Shown: positions 1 through 6,764 of the stretch, one piece after another
How positions within the stretch are numbered: position 1 is the stretch's first letter
How the letters are laid out: every line of letters starts with the position of its first letter
DNA from: a virus
Length of the DNA stretch: 23,249 nt
IMG/VR virus record: IMGVR_UViG_3300032213_001726
Coordinates: 1-23,249 of that record
Direction: 5' to 3' (one strand)
Notes under the pieces: model-generated
What the model saw: the letters and a program-made list of their open reading frames with translations, nothing else
What the model was told of the DNA's origin: nothing
The model's database searches: none
Translations under genes and position numbers: made by a program

Positions 1-2
1 AC

Positions 3-254
3 TTGGATCTGACTTTGGATACTATGCGCGACAAGTTCCTGCGTATCAAGCAGATTGCCACTGACGGCGCATTGTTTCAAGACTATGATTTTGGCGACAT
101 TGGCCGCGACGAGATTCTCGAGTTCATGGACTCTAACAAGAGCAAGCTTCGTGAAATGAGCCTGCGTATGGCGCTGAAGATTGCAGACCTGCGTAAGAGT
201 TTTCCTCTGCGTTGGAAGGCAATGGCAGCAACTACTTGCATGAAGGCTGCTTAA
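3..254 (+). CDS. Probable AAA+ family ATPase, C-terminal fragment (partial at 5' end)
   Basis: This reading frame is open from the window edge to a TAA at 252-254, so only the last 83 or so codons are present and the true start lies upstream. The fragment is helical and charged, with a conserved-looking tail (ELR-SLRMALKIADLRK, then a basic RWK segment). From memory of phage families it resembles the C-terminal lid region of AAA+ (MoxR/dynein-like) ATPases carried by large T4-like phages. No Walker motif lies in the visible part, so the assignment rests on the tail alone. Codon use is richer in G and C than in the genes just downstream. It is followed two bases later by the ATG of the next gene. 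Confidence 0.5.
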   Translation: MDLTLDTMRDKFLRIKQIATDGALFQDYDFGDIGRDEILEFMDSNKSKLREMSLRMALKIADLRKSFPLRWKAMAATTCMKAA

Positions 255-256
255 AC

Positions 257-763
257 ATGGATAACGACAAGGTCTTCTTTGGCTCAATACTAGCCATGAT
301 GGCCTTGTTTTTTTGGATATCCTGTGGCAGCATTTTTTATCTTTTTGATTGCAGTAATATAATGAGCGGGTATAATACAATTCTTCGAATTCGAAAAATA
401 GAAGAACGAGTCGATAAGCTTGGTTTTATGCTTGCATATCCTAGACATAGGTCTAATTATGAAGGCGATTATGTTGCGCTGAAGCCCAAAGATGATCATG
501 TTCTTCCTATCTACGCAAGGGACGCCGAAGTTTTTACAGGCACCCTCGAAGAACTGCAAGTGTGGCTAAATGGTGTCGATTGGGCTCGAGATTATGATCG
601 TATGCTTCGTATGACCGATGATAAAAAACGAACCGTGGCCGAGGACAAAGAACGAACTAGGCAACAATTGGCCAAGGAACATGCCGAGAAACGTAAAGTT
701 TTTGCCATTCTGTCAGACAAGTCTGAAGAAGAAATTGATTTAAATCCTAAGGAGAAATCATAA
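257..763 (+). CDS. Membrane-anchored coiled-coil protein, function unknown
   Basis: A 168-residue protein. I use the ATG at 257, just after the stop of the ATPase fragment. An in-frame start at 212 would overlap that gene. Residues about 6-30 form one strongly hydrophobic membrane segment. The rest is soluble: a mixed region rich in Tyr, Asp and Arg, then a highly charged Lys/Glu/Arg stretch (about residues 110-165) typical of a coiled coil. This suggests a bitopic inner-membrane protein with a cytoplasmic tail. It ends in TAATG, overlapping the next start. It is the first of a series of small envelope proteins leading to the SPFH lipoprotein. I do not recognise the family. Confidence 0.6.
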   Translation: MDNDKVFFGSILAMMALFFWISCGSIFYLFDCSNIMSGYNTILRIRKIEERVDKLGFMLAYPRHRSNYEGDYVALKPKDDHVLPIYARDAEVFTGTLEELQVWLNGVDWARDYDRMLRMTDDKKRTVAEDKERTRQQLAKEHAEKRKVFAILSDKSEEEIDLNPKEKS

Positions 764-951
764 TGAATATGTGGGTACTAATTTTATTTGTTCATGCAGG
801 TATGTTGTCTGACAAAGACAGCATGGCATTAACTAACGTCCCAGGATTTGCCACTGAGGCTGTTTGCCAGGCTGCTGGCAAACAGGCAGAGGCTCTCGCT
901 AAACGGACTACTAAAGAAATTAAGTTTGTCTGTGTTAAGCAAGGAAATTAA
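763..951 (+). CDS. Small exported protein with two cysteines, function unknown
   Basis: A 62-residue protein whose ATG overlaps the previous stop (TAATG). A GGAG-type ribosome binding site sits at 751-754. The first 13 or so residues are hydrophobic and could be a short signal or anchor. The remainder is soluble, with two cysteines (in the sequences AVCQAAG and FVCVKQ) that could form a disulfide if exported. Small proteins of this form are common in marine T4-like phages, where they are annotated as hypothetical. It sits between two membrane proteins, which fits an envelope location. Confidence 0.55.
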   Translation: MNMWVLILFVHAGMLSDKDSMALTNVPGFATEAVCQAAGKQAEALAKRTTKEIKFVCVKQGN

Positions 952-954
952 ACT

Positions 955-1131
955 ATGATAAAAATTGTGCAAGTGTGGTTTACTGCATCAGTTCTAATTG
1001 GCGCACTAATTTATCTTTGGTCTATGGTTAATGGAAAAGAGCGTTGGCAGTTGACTAAAATTGTGTTAATTGCTATACTGTGTGGACTAATTTCAGCAAT
1101 GTTTCTTTCACTGATTTATATTTTGTTTTGA
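955..1131 (+). CDS. Small two-helix membrane protein (58 aa)
   Basis: A 58-residue ORF with an ATG at 955 and a TGA at 1129-1131. Two hydrophobic segments (about residues 8-24 and 35-58) are separated by a short polar loop containing NGKERWQ, so it should be a two-pass membrane hairpin. It begins three bases after the previous stop and is followed two bases later by another membrane ORF. No clear Shine-Dalgarno sequence is visible apart from AAGGAA at 941-946, which has usable spacing. The family is not recognised. Confidence 0.45.
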   Translation: MIKIVQVWFTASVLIGALIYLWSMVNGKERWQLTKIVLIAILCGLISAMFLSLIYILF

Positions 1132-1133
1132 CT

Positions 1134-1229
1134 ATGTATAAAATTGCACTAGAAGTTCTTGGTCGACTTGCATATATTATGTTGGGTGCGACAATCACAA
1201 TCATTCTTTTTACTAATGGAGTTATCTAA
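1134..1229 (+). CDS. Tiny single-pass membrane protein (31 aa)
   Basis: A 31-residue ORF with an ATG at 1134 and a TAA at 1227-1229, overlapping the ATG of the SPFH gene (TAATG). About residues 10-26 are hydrophobic. It starts two bases after the previous stop, and its 3' end carries the GGAG ribosome binding site of the next gene. Its tight packing and hydrophobic character support a real gene or a translational coupling leader, but its length makes this uncertain. Confidence 0.35.
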   Translation: MYKIALEVLGRLAYIMLGATITIILFTNGVI

Positions 1230-2023
1230 TGAAACGTTTTGCTACTTTGAGTCTTATTGCCGCCGCAGTTCTTGCGACTGGTTGTACTCGTATTGAAACC
1301 GGCGAGGTCGGTGTTCGTGTTGGTTTTGATAAACAGGTACAACCTGGTGAACTGCTACCCGGTTCTTTTAATCAGGTTATGATTGGCGATGTTCTTACAT
1401 TCCCAGTCAAGGATGTTAATGTCGCACTCAACGACATGACTCCTGTAGCCAAAGATAACAGCACCATGAAGGACTTTGATGCAGTAGTGGTCTATAATAT
1501 CAACAGCCAACAAGTGGCTGAACTATACAGCCAAAAGAATCGTGCTTTCCATGCAGAGTTTAAAGGTGATGTTTACTTGATGTATAACTACATTGTGCAG
1601 AATGCCCGTAACGCTATCTATAAAGCCGCACGTAAGTATGAAGCGTTGGACATGGCAGACAATCGCACTGAAATGGAAAACTTCATCAAGGAAGAAATCA
1701 TTCGTAATCTTGCTGAAGAAAAACTGGATGGTAGTATTAGTATCAGTCAGGTGCTAATTCGTAATGTTGTACCTGCTGACAGTGTTGTGGCGTCTGCCAA
1801 TGATTTGGTTCGTAGTAAGAACGAACTCAAGCAAAAGGAAGTGGAAGTTAAAACTGCTGAAGCAGAAGCACGTCGGATGGCAGCACTGGCCAATAACAGT
1901 GCCAGTAGTATTGCGTTTATGAATGCCCAAGCCGCTCTAAATATTTCTGAAGGTATTAAGAATGGTAAAGTTCAAACTATCGTGGTTCCTGCTAACTTCA
2001 ATGCTCTGATGATGCCCAAATAA
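1229..2023 (+). CDS. SPFH/band 7 (prohibitin-like) lipoprotein
   Basis: A 264-residue protein. It begins with a lipoprotein signal peptide: basic MKRF, a hydrophobic core, then the lipobox LATGC with the acceptor cysteine at residue 19. The mature protein starts with an SPFH-type strand (about residues 21-40, TGEVGVRVGF), continues through the SPFH domain to about residue 190, and then has an Ala/Glu/Lys-rich coiled coil (EVEVKTAEAEARRMAAL). This order matches prohibitin, HflK/C and stomatin proteins, which build large rings on membranes. A GGAG site at 1218-1221 fits the ATG at 1229. Lipidation, rather than a transmembrane helix, places it on the periplasmic side of a membrane, unlike a cytoplasmic scaffold. 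The role in infection is unknown. Modulation of host FtsH/HflKC or superinfection exclusion are possibilities only. Confidence 0.85.
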   Translation: MKRFATLSLIAAAVLATGCTRIETGEVGVRVGFDKQVQPGELLPGSFNQVMIGDVLTFPVKDVNVALNDMTPVAKDNSTMKDFDAVVVYNINSQQVAELYSQKNRAFHAEFKGDVYLMYNYIVQNARNAIYKAARKYEALDMADNRTEMENFIKEEIIRNLAEEKLDGSISISQVLIRNVVPADSVVASANDLVRSKNELKQKEVEVKTAEAEARRMAALANNSASSIAFMNAQAALNISEGIKNGKVQTIVVPANFNALMMPK

Positions 2024-2024
2024 T

Positions 2025-2444
2025 ATGAAGATCGGTCTAAGCTATAGTCGTTGTGTTCGAGACATCGTAGAAGGAAATGTTGATATCGGTGATGTCTTGA
2101 TAATCATTGCCCGAACAGATTTTGATCCGCGTGACGATGACCAATGGTCAGGAATTTGGGCCGGCTATCATGGTGGCTCGTTTTTTAACACTAATATGGA
2201 ATGGGGCAACACTGCTCATACCGAAGAAGATTTTCGTGCAGTTAGTATAGAGCTTTGGAACTCAGGAAAGCTACACCAGCCGAGAAAGTTCGGGGCTCGT
2301 CCGAGTCGCTTGCCTTATTACTGGTTAGAAACTGTGTTAGTTGGTGAAGATCTTGAAAATAATGTAGCAGTAAAACAAGCTTGGGATCAATTTCAAATTC
2401 TTGCAGGCTTGTCTAATGTTAAATTAAATAATCAAGTATATTAA
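2025..2444 (+). CDS. Conserved phage protein of unknown function
   Basis: A 139-residue soluble protein starting one base after the SPFH stop. The sequence MKIGLSYSRCVRDIVEG followed by DVLIIIARTDFD looks like a conserved family seen in many T4-like marine phages, always annotated as hypothetical. It is rich in Trp, Tyr and Asp and has no membrane segment or recognisable catalytic motif. It is the last gene before the terminator at 2491-2519, so it closes the upstream transcription unit. Confidence 0.65.
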   Translation: MKIGLSYSRCVRDIVEGNVDIGDVLIIIARTDFDPRDDDQWSGIWAGYHGGSFFNTNMEWGNTAHTEEDFRAVSIELWNSGKLHQPRKFGARPSRLPYYWLETVLVGEDLENNVAVKQAWDQFQILAGLSNVKLNNQVY

Positions 2445-2451
2445 TTTTTCG

Positions 2452-2486
2452 GGTCGCCTGTTAATCAGTTAGCTCCTGTGGCGATT
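2452..2486 (+). other. RNA hairpin upstream of the terminator; possible small RNA element
   Basis: GGTCGCC (2452-2458) can pair with GGCGATT (2480-2486), giving seven pairs of which two are G-U. The loop is 21 nt and contains a further CAG/CTG pairing. It lies immediately 5' of the intrinsic terminator, so the transcript end would carry two hairpins in series. This could be a 3' stabilising element or a processed small RNA. It does not fold as a tRNA. Confidence 0.3.
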
Positions 2487-2490
2487 CTTT

Positions 2491-2519
2491 AAAGCCTTGC
2501 GTAAGCAGGGCTTTTTTTT
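2491..2519 (+). terminator. Rho-independent terminator
   Basis: AAAGCCTTGC (2491-2500), a GTAA tetraloop (GNRA type), then GCAGGGCTTT (2505-2514). This makes a 10-bp stem with one G-U pair, running into eight T residues (2512-2519). It separates the SPFH operon from the heme oxygenase gene. Confidence 0.9.
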
Positions 2520-2549
2520 GACTGTTAAATCACCTTAATAAGTAAAAAT

Positions 2550-3077
2550 ATGAGTCTCAAAGAACTTACCGCAGAAAAACATAAACAAGCCGAATCCACA
2601 CAATTCATGCGAGCTATATTTGCAGGAACATTGCCCATGGATCATTGGATAGATTATACATATCAAAAAATGTTGTTCTATAAAACTATAGAAGGCGCTG
2701 CTGGCATGAATGGCTTATTAACAGACCTTCCGGACATAAACAGAGCATTCAAGTTATTTCAGGACTATCAGTCTATGAACACTGACAACAAAAAATATTC
2801 TTTTAAAAAGTCTGCTGTGGATTATCACAATTATTTGTTAAGCATTAACAAAGATCCAGTCAAAATTATGGCTCACTTGTATGTCTGGCACATGGGGGAT
2901 CTGTACGGCGGGCAAATGATCAAAAGGTTAGTTCCTGGTAGTCATATTGCATTAGAGTTTGAAAACAAGGATCAATTAATTGCTACAATTAGATCAAAAC
3001 TAGATGACAGCATGGCAGATGAAGCTAACGTAGCATTTGATTGGGCAATTAAACTTTTGCAAGAATACGATGTCTGA
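2550..3077 (+). CDS. ho1: Heme oxygenase (biliverdin-forming)
   Basis: A 175-residue all-helical protein. Near the N-terminus LKELTAEKHKQAE carries the proximal heme ligand, His11, in the pattern of HO-1 proteins. HMGDLYGGQM (residues 114-123) matches the distal-helix GDLSGGQ signature that contacts the oxygen. The enzyme opens heme to biliverdin, Fe2+ and CO using reduced ferredoxin or a similar donor. Cyanophages carry such genes for bilin pigments, but no bilin reductase is visible here, so iron release or heme breakdown is an alternative role. It is shorter than typical enzymes (about 210-240 aa). The start has no ribosome binding site. A TTGACT (2518-2523) lies upstream without a clear -10 at normal spacing. 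The gene stands alone between the terminator and the promoter at 3090. Confidence 0.85.
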   Translation: MSLKELTAEKHKQAESTQFMRAIFAGTLPMDHWIDYTYQKMLFYKTIEGAAGMNGLLTDLPDINRAFKLFQDYQSMNTDNKKYSFKKSAVDYHNYLLSINKDPVKIMAHLYVWHMGDLYGGQMIKRLVPGSHIALEFENKDQLIATIRSKLDDSMADEANVAFDWAIKLLQEYDV

Positions 3078-3089
3078 CTATCGATAAAT

Positions 3090-3118
3090 TTGATTTGTGA
3101 ATTAAATATTGCTATAAT
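3090..3118 (+). promoter_or_regulatory. Sigma70-type promoter for a predicted leaderless mRNA (HARP-like/uvsW unit)
   Basis: TTGATT (3090-3095), a 17-bp spacer, and a perfect TATAAT (3113-3118). The usual start point, seven bases past the -10 box, is A3125, the first base of the ATG. There is no Shine-Dalgarno sequence. A leaderless transcript is predicted. Confidence 0.75.
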
Positions 3119-3124
3119 AGCAAT

Positions 3125-4168
3125 ATGAGCCAACCTACTTTTAAATACATTGAAGATTATATAGAGTTTATTGGTGGCCGACGCAGCATTGACGGTAAAA
3201 TTTTTGGATTATTTAACTATGCTCCGGTTCCTATAAACTTGGCAAGGTATGATGTATCTATTATTGATAGTTTGTCCTCGCAAACTTGCGAGTTAAATAA
3301 TCCTTATACAGATAAACAAAGTGCATTGGCAATAAAACTTGTAGACAAGTACAGACGGCAGTTGGCAGGTTTAGGTACTCCGGTCATTGTTCCTGAAAAA
3401 CTTGAGTCATTTAGGTTGGGAATTCGATTAGTTGACCGAACAAAATCTGTATACATAGATGATAATCAGTTTGTGGTTAAATTTCCATATGATACTAAGT
3501 TAATCGACTTATTAAAAAAACAGTCAAGGCAAGGAGAAGGTTCTGTCAGATTCGATTATGACAGAAAAATATGGATATTGGGTATGACTGAATACAACTT
3601 AAATTGGATTATGACTATTTGTCCACAGAATGGATTTTCCATTCACGAGTCCGTTGCATCGCTGTATGAAAAATTGTTATCTGTGGAAAACAATAATTAT
3701 GAAATTTGTCTCAAATTGATCAATGACCAGTTAACATTGGAAAATGCCGAATCCAGCTTATTAGAATATGTGGAAAATATTGGCGGGATGTCAATGAGCA
3801 ACTTGTTAAAGTTAGTTGATGTTAGCGCAGTACTGGGATTTAACGTAGATGAAAATTTAACTGAATACGTTAAGGAGTTGGATAATGAGCATCATCGTAA
3901 ATTTTTAATAAATCGAAAAACATTTTGTAGCAAAGAAAAAATATCAATAGAGCAAGTGTTGGAGTATGCAAGAAAGGTAAATAGATTACCTATTCATGTT
4001 TACGAAAACGGATTGCCAAAAAATAATACAGAAGAAATCATTTATTTAAATCGAGGCGTCGGTCCTGAAGTTTGTCCTAAACTACTAGTGACTACTACCA
4101 GTCTGATGATAGGTAGCAAAAAACAAAGTTGGTTAGCCAATGCTGAAAAGATTATAATTCTAGAATGA
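3125..4168 (+). CDS. UvsW-linked protein with a HARP-like segment
   Basis: A 347-residue protein encoded directly upstream of uvsW, with a 4-base ATGA overlap. Residues about 115-165 read FVVKFPYDTKLIDLLKK, a short gap, then a strand ending RFDYDRKIWIL and a helix. This is the pattern of the HARP domain of SMARCAL1-type annealing helicases, where it binds forked or single-stranded DNA. The C-terminal third is mixed alpha/beta, ending in a hydrophobic strand (EKIIILE), with no ATPase motif. The linkage suggests it works with UvsW on branched DNA, as a domain supplied in trans. The HARP match is by eye and moderate. The remainder is unrecognised. The start is supported by promoter geometry rather than by a ribosome binding site. 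Confidence 0.6.
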   Translation: MSQPTFKYIEDYIEFIGGRRSIDGKIFGLFNYAPVPINLARYDVSIIDSLSSQTCELNNPYTDKQSALAIKLVDKYRRQLAGLGTPVIVPEKLESFRLGIRLVDRTKSVYIDDNQFVVKFPYDTKLIDLLKKQSRQGEGSVRFDYDRKIWILGMTEYNLNWIMTICPQNGFSIHESVASLYEKLLSVENNNYEICLKLINDQLTLENAESSLLEYVENIGGMSMSNLLKLVDVSAVLGFNVDENLTEYVKELDNEHHRKFLINRKTFCSKEKISIEQVLEYARKVNRLPIHVYENGLPKNNTEEIIYLNRGVGPEVCPKLLVTTTSLMIGSKKQSWLANAEKIIILE

Positions 4169-5610
4169 ATCAAGCAAAATTAATTATCCGCGACGAAGTC
4201 AACGTAAAGATAGAGGGACTCGAACTCACTGACCGTAAAAAGTTAGTGGAAAAGTTTAAGTACGAAATTCCTGGAGCAAGATATTTGCCTGCGGTTAGAC
4301 TAGGTCGTTGGGATGGTAAAGTTCCATACTTTAATCTAGGTGGAACTACGTACATCAATTTATTGCCAGATATTCTTCCATATCTTGAAGAACGTGGATA
4401 CGATATCGATATAGATGATGTGCGTGAATACAGCACTACATTAGAATTGGGGCAAGTTGTTGATAATAGTTTCGTTCATAAACAATGGCCCAATGGTGAT
4501 CCAATTATATTGCGCGATTATCAAGTTGAAATTATCAATCGCTTTTTAAAAAATCCGCAGTGTATTCAGGAAGTGGCCACCGGCGCCGGCAAAACTATTA
4601 TGACGGCAGCGTTGTCCGCAAGTGTGCAACATTTGGGCAGAAGTATAGTTGTTGTTCCTAGCAAAAGTTTAGTTACACAGACTGAGGCAGACTATAAAAC
4701 TATGGGACTGGATGTTGGTGTGTTGTTTGGGGACCGTAAAGAATATACTAAACAACATACGATTTGCACGTGGCAAAGTCTGAATGCGCTGGTTAAAAAT
4801 ACAAAGAACTACGAAGCAGATGTAACTATACACGACTTTATTGAAAATGTTGTCTGTGTAATGGTAGACGAAGCACACAGCGCCAAAGCAGATGCATTGA
4901 AGTCTATGTTGACTACAATCTTTGCTCGAGTGCCTATTCGCTGGGGATTAACAGGCACCGTTCCTAAAGAAGATTATGCATATCAAGCATTGAACTGCTG
5001 CATTGGTCCAGTGATAGGACAACTTAGTGCCAGTGAATTACAAGAACAAGGACATTTAAGTAACTGTCATGTAAATGTAATACAAATGGTTGACTATGTT
5101 GAATACAAAGACTATCAACAAGAACTAAAGTATCTATTAGAAACAGATGACCGATTAGACTATATTGCTAATCTTATTAATAAGATCTCTGAAACGGGAA
5201 ATACTCTAGTATTGGTTGACCGGGTAGATCCAGGTAAGCGTTTAACTAGTAAAATAAAAAACGCAGTTTTTGTATCAGGGGCTACTAAATCAAAAGCAAG
5301 AAAAGATGAGTATGATGAATTTGCGATTACTGATGACAAGGTTGCTGTGGCGACTTACGGTGTGGCCGCTGTGGGTATTAATATCCCTAGGATTTTTAAT
5401 TTGGTTCTTGTGGAGTCCGGAAAGAGCTTTACACGAGTTATACAAAGCATTGGGCGAGGCATTAGAAAAGCTGAAGACAAAGACTTCGTCCAAATCTGGG
5501 ACATAACATCAACTTGTAAATTTGCCAAACGACACTTAACTAAGCGTAAACAATTTTACAAAGAAGCAAACTATCCATTTAGTGTAGAGAAAACTGAATG
5601 GCAAGGTTGA
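4165..5610 (+). CDS. uvsW: UvsW-like superfamily 2 DNA/RNA helicase
   Basis: A 481-residue SF2 helicase. In order: an N-terminal substrate-binding region with RLGRWDGKVPYF (residues 45-56) as in T4 UvsW; RDYQ (117-120); Walker A ATGAGKT (138-144); DEAH box VDEAHS (234-239); motif III LTGT (262-265); motif V region TYGVAAVGINIP (397-408); and motif VI QSIGRGIRK (427-435) with the arginine finger. UvsW unwinds D-loops, R-loops and Holliday junctions, and switches T4 from origin-dependent to recombination-dependent replication. The length agrees with T4 UvsW (about 500 aa). It is the second gene of a two-gene unit and ends 31 bases before the next operon. Confidence 0.95.
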   Translation: MNQAKLIIRDEVNVKIEGLELTDRKKLVEKFKYEIPGARYLPAVRLGRWDGKVPYFNLGGTTYINLLPDILPYLEERGYDIDIDDVREYSTTLELGQVVDNSFVHKQWPNGDPIILRDYQVEIINRFLKNPQCIQEVATGAGKTIMTAALSASVQHLGRSIVVVPSKSLVTQTEADYKTMGLDVGVLFGDRKEYTKQHTICTWQSLNALVKNTKNYEADVTIHDFIENVVCVMVDEAHSAKADALKSMLTTIFARVPIRWGLTGTVPKEDYAYQALNCCIGPVIGQLSASELQEQGHLSNCHVNVIQMVDYVEYKDYQQELKYLLETDDRLDYIANLINKISETGNTLVLVDRVDPGKRLTSKIKNAVFVSGATKSKARKDEYDEFAITDDKVAVATYGVAAVGINIPRIFNLVLVESGKSFTRVIQSIGRGIRKAEDKDFVQIWDITSTCKFAKRHLTKRKQFYKEANYPFSVEKTEWQG

Positions 5611-5635
5611 CTTACATTAACAAAGACATTATTAT
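5607..5635 (+). promoter_or_regulatory. Sigma70-type promoter for a predicted leaderless mRNA (5642-9103 operon)
   Basis: TTGACT (5607-5612) overlaps the uvsW stop codon. A 17-bp spacer leads to TATTAT (5630-5635). Seven bases past the -10 box is A5642, the A of the ATG. No Shine-Dalgarno sequence is present between the promoter and the start. Confidence 0.65.
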
Positions 5636-5641
5636 AACAAC

Positions 5642-6145
5642 ATGCGTTTATTAACATTAGAAAATACAAGTTACGAATTAAATGAAATACCAGAGGAAGT
5701 GGACGACATCAGATTCTGCGTTCTAGATAACTCAGATCCTAAAGATCCAGATTACTTTTTTATTCCTCTTATCTTTTTGGAAAGTTTTAACAGCCCAGCG
5801 TTAGTCCTTAAAATAGGAAATAGCGTAGTTAAAATGCCTATAGACTGGCAACTTCTAATAGGCGAGCCCGATCTCGGAGATTTAGAAGTTGTTCCGCTTA
5901 CTAGTATTAATGATCGTGGTTTTAGCGCATTTGCTTTTAATCCCATGGCTAGCTTCAGGCCTGAGTTTTATCCCGTAGAAGTTATTGATATATATCAGGA
6001 CGTTAAATGGTATTTTCCTAAACTCAAACATGGACAAATGTTAGCTGTGCCTTTAGAGACTGGAACAGAAAAGCCATTGTGTGTTTATTTTGTTAAAGAT
6101 ATTAGTCGTCAAAGTGAAGTGGTTAACTATTCTAAGGTGTGGTAA
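5642..6145 (+). CDS. Conserved phage protein of unknown function, first gene of operon
   Basis: A 167-residue acidic, beta-rich protein with no signal, membrane helix or recognisable catalytic motif. Notable segments are MRLLTLENTSYELNEIPEE at the start and a central PIDWQLLIGEPDLGDLEVVPLT. It resembles hypothetical proteins found near replication genes in T4-like marine phages. It appears to be translated from a leaderless mRNA, because the ATG is the predicted transcription start. Its stop overlaps the cupin start (TAATG). Confidence 0.65.
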   Translation: MRLLTLENTSYELNEIPEEVDDIRFCVLDNSDPKDPDYFFIPLIFLESFNSPALVLKIGNSVVKMPIDWQLLIGEPDLGDLEVVPLTSINDRGFSAFAFNPMASFRPEFYPVEVIDIYQDVKWYFPKLKHGQMLAVPLETGTEKPLCVYFVKDISRQSEVVNYSKVW

Positions 6146-6480
6146 TGAAATTGCTTGTTAATTCGACAGACATAGGCGGCGATATTGTTAAAGATAACGA
6201 AACTTATCTTCTTAAAGACAATAAAACACTAAACAATCTTGTATTGAGTTCAACAAAATTGTATAGGGGACAATCCACTCGCGGGCACAGTCACGCAGGC
6301 CAAGAGGAAGTTTATTTCTTTGTGCAAGGATCCGGTATTATGATAGTAGACGATGAAAAATTTAGAGTCGGCCCAGGCAGCATTATGTTAATTCCAGACG
6401 GTGCTTTTCATCGTGTTATTAACGATGGAGAGATGAACTTGGTATTCAACTGCGTATTTGACGGAAAACGTAACCACTAA
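6145..6480 (+). CDS. Small single-domain cupin protein
   Basis: A 111-residue cupin. I place the start at the ATG overlapping the previous stop (TAATG). AAGG at 6134-6137 is correctly spaced, and the GTG two codons upstream is not needed. Cupin motif 1 is G42-x5-H48-S-H50-x3-E54-x6-G62. Motif 2 is G78-x5-P84-D-G86-x2-H89-x3-N93. All four metal ligands (H48, H50, E54, H89) are present, so a metal-binding barrel is expected. Such small cupins include sugar-phosphate isomerases, dioxygenases and sugar sensors, and the substrate cannot be told from sequence. Nearby SGNH-like genes make carbohydrate metabolism a reasonable but unproven guess. Confidence 0.85.
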   Translation: MKLLVNSTDIGGDIVKDNETYLLKDNKTLNNLVLSSTKLYRGQSTRGHSHAGQEEVYFFVQGSGIMIVDDEKFRVGPGSIMLIPDGAFHRVINDGEMNLVFNCVFDGKRNH

Positions 6481-6764
6481 TGGGTAATCTTAAGCCTGGC
6501 GCAAAATATATTTACGAGCGTGACGGTGACACGGTGTTTAGAAGAGAATTTGGATCATCAGATCGAGAAGTTGTTGGGTACGATTATAGAACCAATGACG
6601 GCAGGCCCCTGCACGACCACATAATGGAAGATAAGATGTGGGGCGAAATTCGACGAATGGCAAAATCTAATCCTTCGCTACAATCGGAATTAGATCGTGT
6701 GATAATGATATACCTCCTTCTTAAAGAAGAAAAAAATAATTCAGTAACTTGGCATCCAGTATGA
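6480..6764 (+). CDS. Conserved phage protein of unknown function (94 aa)
   Basis: A 94-residue protein starting in a TAATG overlap with the cupin and ending in an ATGA overlap with the next gene. It begins LKPGAKYIYERDGDTVFRREFG and has a helical C-terminal half (KMWGEIRRMAKSNPSLQSEL, then VIMIYLLLKEE). Similar proteins occur widely in T4-like cyanophages and related marine phages as hypotheticals. No catalytic motif is visible. Confidence 0.65.
   Translation: MGNLKPGAKYIYERDGDTVFRREFGSSDREVVGYDYRTNDGRPLHDHIMEDKMWGEIRRMAKSNPSLQSELDRVIMIYLLLKEEKNNSVTWHPV

Noticed and set aside
2452-2500. Possible tRNA before the terminator
   Set aside because: There is no acceptor stem, anticodon arm or T-loop consensus. 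Only simple hairpins form.
2518-2548. Fourth leaderless-type promoter, for heme oxygenase
   Set aside because: TTGACT is present, but no good -10 box lies at 16-18 bp. The best AT-rich candidate is at 19 bp and abuts the ATG.
5270-5506. ORFs in other frames inside uvsW
   Set aside because: They cover conserved helicase motifs V and VI of the real frame and have no start signals.
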